8,964 nucleotides of DNA, taken from assembly GCA_963605115.1 (NCBI GenBank), contig CAVCTM010000083.1, positions 1-8,964 on the forward strand, given 5' to 3'. Position 1 is the first letter of the stretch, and every line of letters begins with the position of its first letter. The notes under the pieces were generated by a model. It was not told the origin of the DNA, did not search any database, and was given only the letters and a program-made list of their open reading frames with translations. The position numbers and the translations under genes are program-made. Source of the stretch: SVKR01 sp963605115. Lineage in GTDB: Bacteria > Bacillota > Clostridia > Oscillospirales > Oscillospiraceae. This document shows positions 1-6,034 of this stretch, one piece after another.

Positions 1-14
1 GGCGGTCTCTCTTT

Positions 15-764
15 TTACACATACACCCCGGCGCGGACAAAGACCCGCCCTTTTCTCGTCAGCGTGTCGCCGACCTCGCTGATCTCTCCCTTGCCTTTTC
101 CGCGGAGGGAGAGGATGTCGCCGGGGGCGACGGGGGCGTCGGGCTTCTGGCAGGGGACGTAATTTTTCGTGACGAGTCCCTGCGCGATCGCTTCGGCGGC
201 GGCGGAGCGGGAGAGCCCGAACATCCCGGCGCACACGGCGTCCAGCCGCGGGCTTTTCACGGAGAATGTCAGCTCGCGCAGCTGTCGCTCCGGCACGGGC
301 ACCGCCGCGAGCGGCACCTCGCGCGCCTTGACCCCCCAGCGGCCCACCTTGTCCAGATTCAGCAGCAGATGCTCCTTCACGCTCGGCAGACAGATGAGGC
401 GGGCGACGTTTTTCTCGATGAGGATATCCCCCAGCCACTCGCGCCCGATGCCGAGACCGAGCGCCGCGCCGAGATAGTCCCGGTGGCCCGGCTCGCCGAA
501 GTGGGCGGTGAGCTCGATGGCGCAGAGATGCTCCTGCGGGTCAAAGCCGTCCGCGTCCATCCAGTCGGGCAGGAAAAACGCCGCGCGCCGCTCCGCGCCG
601 GGGATGCCGCCGTGGAGCAGCATCGTGCAGTCCACCGCGGGACGCCGGCGGCTCAGCAGGGCGCACTCCGCCGGGGTCAGAAAGGTGCTGTGGGTCAGCT
701 CCCCGCGGCGGGAAGCGCGCAGGGCGAGGTCCTCGGTGCGCCGCAGCAGCTCTTCTTCCGTCAT
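15..764 (-). CDS. ylmH: YlmH-like S4-domain RNA-binding protein (ribosome quality control family)
   Basis: A 249-residue protein with the YlmH layout. The N-terminal part (about 45-155) carries the family core: a GG-x-x-x-AERR segment near 52-60, then GHRDYLGAALGLGIGRE at 93-109, followed by GDILIEKN. A C-terminal S4 RNA-binding domain spans about 171-235 (SPRLDAV, then LSRSAAAEAIAQGLV and PGDILSLRGKGK). Family knowledge: B. subtilis YlmH binds stalled 50S-peptidyl-tRNA complexes and can support ribosome-associated quality control. The open frame runs upstream to 1193, but that part lies antiparallel-free inside the GTPase gene in another frame. The ATG at 764 is preferred because it forms an ATGA overlap with the GTPase stop and has a strong Shine-Dalgarno (AAGGAGGG). 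The gene is second in the operon and probably translationally coupled. Only 14 bases lie downstream in the window, so any further operon gene is out of view. Family call is secure; the cellular role is inferred. Confidence 0.9.
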   Translation of the reverse strand: MTEEELLRRTEDLALRASRRGELTHSTFLTPAECALLSRRRPAVDCTMLLHGGIPGAERRAAFFLPDWMDADGFDPQEHLCAIELTAHFGEPGHRDYLGAALGLGIGREWLGDILIEKNVARLICLPSVKEHLLLNLDKVGRWGVKAREVPLAAVPVPERQLRELTFSVKSPRLDAVCAGMFGLSRSAAAEAIAQGLVTKNYVPCQKPDAPVAPGDILSLRGKGKGEISEVGDTLTRKGRVFVRAGVYV

Positions 765-3355
765 TCGATCTTTCCCTCCTTCGCCCGGACGAGGTGGCTC
801 CCCGCCGCGCTGCGGCGGAGGACGGCGGCGATCTGCTCCATCACCCAGTCCATTTCGTTGCCGAACTCCCGCGCGCTCGTGCGGCGGATGCCGCTGCCGA
901 GGGCGGAGAGCCGGATGAGATTGTCGCTCGTGACCACGCGGACGCGGTCGTTTTTGCCGATATCGTGCAGCAGGCGCTCGATGTAGAGGTCGGCGCTCTC
1001 GTTTTCCTTTGTGTAGACGACGCGGACGCCGCCCTGCGCGCTCTTTTCGCCCGGGTTGCCGCGCACGGCGTAGCCGTCGAACACGAGCACGACGTCGTTC
1101 CCCGTGAAGCCGCGGTAGTTGACCAGAATTTCCGCGAGGCGGGTGCGCGCCGCGTCGAGGCTGTCCGCCGCGATCGCCTTCAGCTCGTCCCACGCGAAAA
1201 TGACGTTGTAGCCGTCCACCACGACGAGCTCCTTCTGCGGGCGGTAGACGAGCTCACGCCCGTCCTTCGCCGGGGCGGTCGGCTTCTGGTACATGGGACG
1301 GCGGACGGGACCGAATTCGCGCGTCATGATCGCTTCCAGCTCGCGCTCGTCGATGCTGAGATTGCCCATGCGCAGCCGCGGCGCGGGCAGCGGTTCGGGT
1401 CTGCCGAAGCCGCTGTCGACGTGGCAGTATTCCCCGACGGCGTCCCACTTTACGTTGAAGCCCGCGCCGTGGGCGCAGAACACGGAGTCCGCGGGATTAT
1501 CGAGGTCCCGCTCCGGGTCGTAGCCCAGCGCGGCGACGACCTCGCCGGTGCTGTGGCAGGGGCGGTAGCCCGCCATGCAGCAGGAAAAGCGCGCCCGCCC
1601 GCCGGTGTATGCCGCCGCCTCCGTCGGATAATCGCGCAGCGCGCTGACCGGCGCGGCGCCGTCCAGCACGGCGGAGGTCTCCCCGCTGCGGGTCTCAAAC
1701 TCCGCATGCCGCGCCCGCAGGTCGCTGATGGCTCTGCCCACGGCGGCGAGCGGCACTTCGAGGCGGAAGCTGTAATAAGGCTCAAGCAGCACGCTCTCGG
1801 CGCGCATCAGCCCCTGCCGCACGGCGCGGTAAGTCGCCTGCCGGAAATCGCCGCCCTCGGTGTGCTTCAGGTGCGCGCGCCCGGCGAGCAGCGTGATGCG
1901 CACGTCCGTCAGCGGCGAGCCGGTCAGAACGCCGAGATGCTGCTTTTCCGCGAGGTGGGTCAGGATGAGGCGCTGCCAGTTTAAGTCCAGCGTGTCCGGC
2001 GGGCAGTCGGTCTCAAATTCCAGACCCCTGCCCGGCTCCAGCGGCTCCAAGAGCAGGTGGACCTCCGCATAGTGGCGCAGCGGCTCATAGTGACCGACGC
2101 CCTCGACCGGCGCGGCGATCGTCTCGCGGTAGAGGATGCGCCCCGCGCCGACCTTCACCGCGAGCGAAAAGCGCTCCGCAATGAGGCTCTCCAGCACCTC
2201 GATCTGCACCGGACCCATCAGCTGCACCTGGATCTCGCGCAGCCGCGCGTCCCAGACGAAGCGCAGCAGCGGGTCCTCCTCTTCGAGTGTTTTCAGCTTC
2301 GGCAGCACCGCGGCGGCGTCCGCGCCGTCCGGCAGATGCAGCGCATAGGTGAGCGCCGGGGCGAGCGCGGGCGGCGCGGCGTCCGGCTCTGCGCCGAGCC
2401 CCTGCCCGGCGTAAGTTGCGCCAAGCCCCACGACGGCGCAGACGCGCCCGGCTTCCACGGCGTCCGCCGCGGTGAATTTTTCGCCGGAATAAAGGCGGAG
2501 CTGGGTGATCTTCTCCTCCCGCTCGCCGCCGTCCGCCCCGCGGTAGCGCAGCGCCTGCCGCACGGCGAGCGCGCCGCCTGTGAGCTTGATATGCGTCAGC
2601 CGCCGCCCGGCGGCGTCGTGGGTGATCTTGAATACCCGTGCGCCGAACGCCTCCGGATAAGCCGTCTCCGGCGCGAGGCGGATGAGCAGGTCCAGCAGCG
2701 CCGTCACGCCCTCGCCCCGCAGCCCGGAGCCGCAAAGACAGGGAAAAACCTCCCGCCGGGCAAATGCCGCCGCGATGTCCGCGTCCGAAAGCCGCCCCGC
2801 CGCGGTGAAGCGCTCCAGCAGCGCCTCGCTGCAAAGCGCGAGGTCCTCGTCCGCCGGGCGGACGGTGAAATCGAGGATATGCTCGCCGAGCTCCGCGCGC
2901 AGCGCGCCCAGCACGGCGGGACCGTCCGCGGCGTCGAGGTCCATCTTCGTGACGAACAGCGCCGTCGGCACCGCGTAGCGCCGCAGCAGCCGCCAGAGCG
3001 TCTCCGTGTGCGCCTGCACGCCGTCCGACGCGCTGACGACCAGCACGGCGCAGTCCAGCACGCCGAGCGTGCGCTCCATCTCCGCGGAAAAATCCGCATG
3101 CCCCGGCGTGTCCAGCAGCGTGAAGTCCATGCCGCCGTAGGAAAGCTCCGCCTGCGCGGAAAAGATCGTGATCCCGCGCCGCCGCTCCAGCGCATGGGTG
3201 TCCAGCGCGGTGTCGCCATGGTCGACGCGCCCCGGCGCGCGCACCGCGCCCGCGGCATATAAAATCGCCTCGCTCAGGGTGGTCTTCCCGGCGTCGACGT
3301 GGGCGAGAACGCCGATGGTTAAGTGCCTGTTCGGTTTTTCGCTTGCTCCGGACAT
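761..3355 (-). CDS. TetM/EF-G-like translational GTPase fused to a C-terminal YacP/Rae1-type NYN endoribonuclease
   Basis: This 864-residue protein is about 220 residues longer than TetM. The GTPase domain shows G1 AHVDAGKT (18-25), G2 RGIT (60-63), G3 DTPGH (82-86) and a G4 reading TKMD (136-139) instead of NKxD. EF-G domains II-V follow to about residue 605; domain IV has GGDFRQATYR (501-510) and LLEPYYSF (523-530). A linker with a Cys/His-containing CAHGAGF (627-633) leads to an NYN domain (about 708-846): VVVDGYNVIFAW, VFDGY, YTKENESAD, VVTSD and TSARE. That domain aligns closely with B. subtilis YacP (Rae1), which cuts mRNA in the ribosomal A site; D714, D760 and D789 are the likely metal-binding acids. 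The TetM loop residues Ser-Pro-Val are replaced by Leu-Lys-His (496-498), so tetracycline protection is unlikely. TAAGGAG lies 8 bases before the ATG. Probable role, inferred: acting on stalled ribosomes. Confidence 0.93.
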   Translation of the reverse strand: MSGASEKPNRHLTIGVLAHVDAGKTTLSEAILYAAGAVRAPGRVDHGDTALDTHALERRRGITIFSAQAELSYGGMDFTLLDTPGHADFSAEMERTLGVLDCAVLVVSASDGVQAHTETLWRLLRRYAVPTALFVTKMDLDAADGPAVLGALRAELGEHILDFTVRPADEDLALCSEALLERFTAAGRLSDADIAAAFARREVFPCLCGSGLRGEGVTALLDLLIRLAPETAYPEAFGARVFKITHDAAGRRLTHIKLTGGALAVRQALRYRGADGGEREEKITQLRLYSGEKFTAADAVEAGRVCAVVGLGATYAGQGLGAEPDAAPPALAPALTYALHLPDGADAAAVLPKLKTLEEEDPLLRFVWDARLREIQVQLMGPVQIEVLESLIAERFSLAVKVGAGRILYRETIAAPVEGVGHYEPLRHYAEVHLLLEPLEPGRGLEFETDCPPDTLDLNWQRLILTHLAEKQHLGVLTGSPLTDVRITLLAGRAHLKHTEGGDFRQATYRAVRQGLMRAESVLLEPYYSFRLEVPLAAVGRAISDLRARHAEFETRSGETSAVLDGAAPVSALRDYPTEAAAYTGGRARFSCCMAGYRPCHSTGEVVAALGYDPERDLDNPADSVFCAHGAGFNVKWDAVGEYCHVDSGFGRPEPLPAPRLRMGNLSIDERELEAIMTREFGPVRRPMYQKPTAPAKDGRELVYRPQKELVVVDGYNVIFAWDELKAIAADSLDAARTRLAEILVNYRGFTGNDVVLVFDGYAVRGNPGEKSAQGGVRVVYTKENESADLYIERLLHDIGKNDRVRVVTSDNLIRLSALGSGIRRTSAREFGNEMDWVMEQIAAVLRRSAAGSHLVRAKEGKIE
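774..781 (-). promoter_or_regulatory. Internal ribosome binding site for the ylmH-like gene
   Basis: On the minus strand AAGGAGGG lies 9 bases upstream of the ATG at 764, inside the last codons of the GTPase gene. It fixes the start of the ylmH-like gene and shows that the second gene can be initiated independently as well as by termination-reinitiation at the ATGA overlap. Confidence 0.85.
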
Positions 3356-3384
3356 GAAAAAAGCTCCTTATGCGTGGTGGGTCC

Positions 3385-3414
3385 ATTATACCACAGCGCC
3401 GCGCGCCGAGGCAA
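3385..3414 (-). promoter_or_regulatory. Sigma-A-type promoter (extended -10) of the GTPase-ylmH operon
   Basis: Reading the minus strand, TTGCCT (3414-3409) is followed by an 18-base spacer and a perfect TATAAT (3390-3385) preceded by TGG, an extended -10 element. The predicted start is near 3378, giving a leader of about 22 bases that contains the TAAGGAG ribosome binding site at 3370-3364. The leader is too short for a leader peptide, attenuator or riboswitch, so control of the operon would have to act at initiation. Confidence 0.75.
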
Positions 3415-3447
3415 GCCAAAGCATATTTTCCCCGCCGCCCGCCGCTT

Positions 3448-3460
3448 TTTGCCGCGCAAA
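3448..3460. repeat. Short dyad TTTGC-CGC-GCAAA between the divergent promoters
   Basis: A perfect 5-base inverted repeat with a 3-base centre sits between the -35 regions of the two divergent promoters, at the edge of an AT-rich patch (about 3458-3500) in otherwise GC-rich DNA. It has the size of a repressor or activator half-site pair, but a dyad this short can arise by chance and I recognise no specific regulator. Confidence 0.3.
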
Positions 3461-3494
3461 TCATAAATATCCACCGTTTAGCGCAGAAAATTTC

Positions 3495-3524
3495 TATTTC
3501 CCAGCCCTTTCGCCGGTTTATAAT
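3495..3524 (+). promoter_or_regulatory. Probable promoter of the methyltransferase gene
   Basis: A perfect -10 TATAAT lies at 3519-3524 in a GC-rich context. The best -35 window, TATTTC at 3495-3500 with an 18-base spacer, is a poor match to TTGACA, and no TG extension is present. The predicted start near 3531 leaves a leader of about 28 bases with GAGAGGG (3545-3551) as ribosome binding site. The weak -35 suggests low basal activity or help from an activator. Confidence 0.55.
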
Positions 3525-3558
3525 GGCGGCATAAAAACAAAGAAGAGAGGGACCACCT

Positions 3559-4590
3559 ATGACACATAAGGAACGCATCGACGCCGTACTGAACCACCAG
3601 CCCACGGACCGCACGCCGTTTTGCCTCGTGGACGGCGGCGCATGGATCGCGAAGACCGAAAACCGCTCTTACCGCGAGCTCTACGGCAGTCCGGACGGCG
3701 GCGCCGCGGAGATCGTGAAGTGGACGAATGAGCTGGAAACGGACGTCGTGAGCGCCGTGTCCGGGGTGTTCACCGCCTGTCTGAACGCCTTCGGCTGCCC
3801 CATCAGCATCGACAAGCCCGGCTGCTCGGTGGACACCGGCCGCGCGCTGGACGACCCGGAGACCCAGATCCCGCTGCTGGACAAGTCCACGATCCGCGAA
3901 AAGCTGCTCGCGAACGAGTTCGTGCAGGGTATGCTGCGCCAGACCCGCGGCGTTTATGAGCTGGTCGGCGCGGAGAAATACCTGCTGGGCGACATCGCCG
4001 GTCCGTTCACCATGGCTGCCGTGATGGTCGGCACGGAGGACTTCGTTGTGATGACGATGGAGGACCCGGAGCTCGTGGCGCAGCTGCTGGACTTCACCAC
4101 CGCCGTCAGCGCGGAGATGTTCCACCTGCTGCACGAAGCCGGCTGCGAGATCGCGCTGCCCGCGGAGCCCGTCGGCAGCGGCAGCATGATCAGCCAGCAG
4201 ATGTTCGACGAGTGGGTCGTGCCCGCGCTGAAGAACCTGAAGGACGAGCTCGGCGAGTATAAATATTTCTTCACCCACGTCTGCGGCGCCTCCGGCTCGC
4301 GCGTGAACTCGCTGCGCGCCATCGGCGTCCGGGCGTTCTCCTGCGACTATCTCGTCGATCTGGACACCGCGCTCGCCGACGCGCAGGGCGAGATGGTCAT
4401 TATGGGCAACATCAACCCCGTCGGCGCGCTGCTTTCCGGAACGCCGGAGGAGGTCTACGCCGAAGCCGCCGGGCGCATCCGGACCGCCGCCCACCGCGGG
4501 CTGATCCTCGCCCCCGGCTGCGATATGGGTGCGAACACGCCGCTTGAGAATATCAGGATGCTCGCGAAGGCATGTAAAGAAGTCAAATAA
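3559..4590 (+). CDS. Uroporphyrinogen decarboxylase superfamily protein, MtaA/CmuA-like corrinoid-thiol methyltransferase type
   Basis: A 343-residue protein, the usual length for the URO-D/MtaA superfamily. It starts MTHKERIDAVLNHQPTDRTP, the standard opening of the family (short helix, then R-x-P). The zinc ligands of the methyltransferase branch, H-x-C and a distant C, are present as H240, C242 and C321 (in LAPGCDM, followed by NTPLENIRML). The HemE-type N-terminal substrate motif (MRQAGRYLPEY-like) is absent, so haem synthesis is unlikely. Family members move a methyl group between a methylated corrinoid protein and a thiol such as coenzyme M or another acceptor in the cytoplasm. No corrinoid-binding partner (MtaC/MtbC-like) or substrate-specific methyltransferase lies next to it; the gene is monocistronic between its own promoter and terminator. 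The natural methyl donor and acceptor cannot be read from sequence. ATG at 3559 is supported by GAGAGGG 7 bases upstream. Confidence 0.85.
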   Translation: MTHKERIDAVLNHQPTDRTPFCLVDGGAWIAKTENRSYRELYGSPDGGAAEIVKWTNELETDVVSAVSGVFTACLNAFGCPISIDKPGCSVDTGRALDDPETQIPLLDKSTIREKLLANEFVQGMLRQTRGVYELVGAEKYLLGDIAGPFTMAAVMVGTEDFVVMTMEDPELVAQLLDFTTAVSAEMFHLLHEAGCEIALPAEPVGSGSMISQQMFDEWVVPALKNLKDELGEYKYFFTHVCGASGSRVNSLRAIGVRAFSCDYLVDLDTALADAQGEMVIMGNINPVGALLSGTPEEVYAEAAGRIRTAAHRGLILAPGCDMGANTPLENIRMLAKACKEVK

Positions 4591-4600
4591 AAGAAAACAT

Positions 4601-4630
4601 AAAAGCCCCCGCCGAAAGGCGGGGGCTTTT
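4601..4630 (+). terminator. Intrinsic terminator after the methyltransferase gene
   Basis: A perfect 13-base-pair stem (AAAAGCCCCCGCC and its complement) closes on a GAAA tetraloop and ends in TTTT, 10 bases after the stop codon. The A-run on the left arm would also give a U-run on the opposite strand, so the element could work in both directions. It isolates the methyltransferase from the downstream transporter gene. Confidence 0.93.
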
Positions 4631-4647
4631 GCGCCTTGCCCGGAATT

Positions 4648-4654
4648 TGTCGAA
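4648..4654 (+). promoter_or_regulatory. Spo0A-box-like sequence upstream of the transporter promoter
   Basis: TGTCGAA matches the core 0A box exactly, and the flanks (TTTGTCGAAAA, 4646-4656) also match the extended consensus. It lies immediately upstream of the -35 hexamer at 4661, a position suited to either activation or repression. The organism is evidently a spore former (gpr is in the window), so Spo0A should be present. The core alone could occur by chance in a window of this size. Confidence 0.4.
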
Positions 4655-4660
4655 AAGCGC

Positions 4661-4689
4661 TTGCAAAACACGGCGTTTTCTGCTACCAT
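4661..4689 (+). promoter_or_regulatory. Promoter of the MFS transporter gene (extended -10)
   Basis: TTGCAA (4661-4666), a 17-base spacer, then TACCAT (4684-4689) preceded directly by TGC, an extended -10. Predicted start is near 4696. This places the transcript start after the TTG at 4629 and only about 14 bases before the ATG at 4710, which argues for translation starting at 4728 or 4734. Confidence 0.6.
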
Positions 4690-4716
4690 GCTCCGGCGTG
4701 GTCTTTATTATGGAAA

Positions 4717-4721
4717 AAGGA
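4717..4721 (+). promoter_or_regulatory. Ribosome binding site of the MFS transporter
   Basis: AAGGA in an A-rich run is the only Shine-Dalgarno-like sequence near the gene start. It stands 6 bases before an in-frame TTG (4728) and 12 bases before the ATG (4734). It lies downstream of the ATG at 4710, which therefore has no ribosome binding site. Confidence 0.55.
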
Positions 4722-4733
4722 CGTTTTTTGCTT

Positions 4734-5930
4734 ATGAAAACGTTGTCATCGCGCTTTGGACTGGAATATACTGCGGCGCTCAGCGCTTATACGGCGATGG
4801 GCGCGGCAATTTCGGGCTATGCCTCGGCGCTGCTGCTTGCGCGTGGCTGCTCGAACCGCGAGATCGGCTTCACGCTCGGCGCGGGCACCGTTGCGGCGCT
4901 GGTGCTCCAGCCGCTCGCGGCGGACCTCACGGACCGCAGCCGGCGGATCTCGGCGCTGCATGTGCTCCTTGCGCTCGGCGGCGTGATCGCGGCGGCGATG
5001 CTGGCGCTCGGCTTCGGCGCGGAGCGCGGCGCGGCGCTCGCGGCGGTCTATATCGTGATGCTCTGCGCCAACCAGATGGCGCAGCCGTTTAGCAACAGCC
5101 TCTGCCTCGAGCTCGCCCTCCGCGGCGCGCACATCAACTTCGGCGCCGCGCGCGGGACCGGCGCGCTCTGCTACGCGGTCTTTGCCGCCGCGCTCGGTCT
5201 GCTCGTCCGGCGGGCGGGAACGGGCGCGGTGCCCTTCGCCGGGCTCGGCATGACGGCGGTGTTCCTCGCGGTGACGGCGCTGATCTTTGTCCAGTGCCGC
5301 CGGAGCGGACCGGGGTTTTCCGCGCCCGCCGCGGCGGGGGAGCGCAGCCGCGGGCTCGTTGCGTTTCTGCGCGCCAATCCGCGCTTTCTGCTGCTGATGG
5401 CGGGCGTCATGCTCGCTTATCAGACGCAGATGGTCTATAACAATTTCCTCATCCGCATCGTGATGCGCGCCGGCGGCGGCGAGGGCGACCTCGGACTGCT
5501 GAGCGCGTGGTGCGCGCTGACGGAGCTGCCCGCGATGTTCCTCTTTGACCGGCTGCTCCGCCGCTTCCGCAGCGGGACGCTGCTGTGCTTCTCCGCGCTC
5601 ATGTTCGCCTGCAAGCAGCTCGCGATCTGCCTCGCGCCCACCATGCCGGCGCTCTTTGCCGCCATGCTGCTGGAGGGGCTCAGCTTCGCGATCTTTATCC
5701 CCGCCTCGGTGCGCTATATGGAGGAGAGCGTCCCCCACGCGGACGCCGTGAAGGGGCAGACGCTCATCACCGCGATGCTCTCGCTCGCCTCCGTCGCCGC
5801 GAGTCTGCTCGGCGGCGTGCTGCTCGATGCAGTCGGGCTGCCGAAAACGCTCGCGATCAGCACCGCGCTCGCGCTCGCGGGATTTCTCCTGCTCATCCCC
5901 GCGGTGCGGAGCCGTAAGAGCAAAACCTGA
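4734..5930 (+). CDS. Major facilitator superfamily transporter (MFS_1-like, substrate unknown)
   Basis: A 398-residue hydrophobic protein with about twelve membrane segments, near residues 13-35, 44-64, 73-94, 98-118, 140-158, 165-186, 217-238, 252-271, 281-299, 302-323, 341-366 and 370-390. The loop between segments 2 and 3 holds the MFS motif A remnant (DLTDRSRRI, 64-72). NFGAARGTGALCYAVFAAALG (135-155, starting segment 5) resembles the signature of the MFS_1-like / 3-phenylpropionate-transporter-type subgroup. The cytoplasmic loop between segments 6 and 7 is rich in Arg, as expected. Substrate and direction cannot be inferred. An open frame extends upstream to a TTG at 4629, but that lies inside the preceding terminator and upstream of the promoter. 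I chose the ATG at 4734; TTG 4728 has the better ribosome-binding spacing and ATG 4710 has none. The gene appears monocistronic, followed by a long inverted repeat. Confidence 0.85.
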   Translation: MKTLSSRFGLEYTAALSAYTAMGAAISGYASALLLARGCSNREIGFTLGAGTVAALVLQPLAADLTDRSRRISALHVLLALGGVIAAAMLALGFGAERGAALAAVYIVMLCANQMAQPFSNSLCLELALRGAHINFGAARGTGALCYAVFAAALGLLVRRAGTGAVPFAGLGMTAVFLAVTALIFVQCRRSGPGFSAPAAAGERSRGLVAFLRANPRFLLLMAGVMLAYQTQMVYNNFLIRIVMRAGGGEGDLGLLSAWCALTELPAMFLFDRLLRRFRSGTLLCFSALMFACKQLAICLAPTMPALFAAMLLEGLSFAIFIPASVRYMEESVPHADAVKGQTLITAMLSLASVAASLLGGVLLDAVGLPKTLAISTALALAGFLLLIPAVRSRKSKT

Positions 5931-5939
5931 ATTTTCCAG

Positions 5940-6019
5940 CCGGGGTCTCACCGATTTTCCCACTTTTGCGGCATGTATGATGCAATTTCGTGGGAAAATG
6001 AGCCCCGGCAATTTATTTT
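5940..6019 (+). terminator. Long interrupted inverted repeat with T-rich tail, probable terminator of the MFS gene
   Basis: ATTTTCCCAC (5954-5963) is perfectly complementary to GTGGGAAAAT (5990-5999). Farther out, CCGGGG (5940-5945) pairs with CCCCGG (6003-6008), and CTC (5947-5949) can pair with GAG (6000-6002). This gives 19 paired bases with small bulges around a 26-base loop that may itself fold (GCAT 5971-5974 with ATGC 5980-5983). AATTTATTTT (6010-6019) follows, as in an intrinsic terminator. It begins 10 bases after the transporter stop. The large loop and the closeness to the next start codon make an attenuator or an operator possible alternatives. Confidence 0.5.
5976..5981 (+). promoter_or_regulatory. 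Candidate -10 element of the lysozyme gene, inside the hairpin loop
   Basis: TATGAT differs from TATAAT at one position and would start transcripts near 5988, just at the right arm of the inverted repeat. No good -35 is visible at 15-19 bases upstream (TTTTCC at 5955-5960 is the nearest), so this is tentative. It is the only -10-like sequence I see between the transporter and the lysozyme gene. Confidence 0.3.
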
Positions 6020-6025
6020 GGAGAG

Positions 6026-6034
6026 AAGGAGAGG
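6026..6034 (+). promoter_or_regulatory. Ribosome binding site of the lysozyme gene
   Basis: AAGGAGAGG with 5-8 bases to the ATG at 6040 is a strong site. It decides against the longer open frame that reaches back to 5827 inside the transporter gene, and it places a signal peptide exactly at the N-terminus. Confidence 0.85.

Noticed and set aside
794..1984. A 396-codon plus-strand open frame opposite the C-terminal half of the GTPase
   Set aside because: Antisense shadow; composition is Ala/Arg/Val-rich and without motifs, while the minus strand encodes the NYN domain.
2057..3262. A 401-codon plus-strand open frame opposite the GTPase
   Set aside because: Antisense shadow with Arg/Ala-rich sequence and no motifs; the minus-strand GTPase motifs are unambiguous.
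761..3355. Calling the gene a tetracycline resistance determinant (tetM-like)
   Set aside because: The domain IV loop that displaces the drug is not conserved, and the protein carries an extra nuclease domain; homology alone is not enough.
2085..3614. A 509-codon minus-strand frame overlapping the GTPase in another frame and crossing the divergent promoter region
   Set aside because: It would read through both promoters and the upstream region, and its sequence is Arg/Gly/Ala low complexity.
3559..4590. Calling the gene hemE (uroporphyrinogen decarboxylase proper)
   Set aside because: The HemE N-terminal substrate motif is missing, and the zinc ligands of the methyltransferase branch are present.
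3478..4689. A 403-codon minus-strand frame opposite the methyltransferase
   Set aside because: It starts beyond the strong terminator, has no ribosome binding site, and is the complement of a conserved gene.
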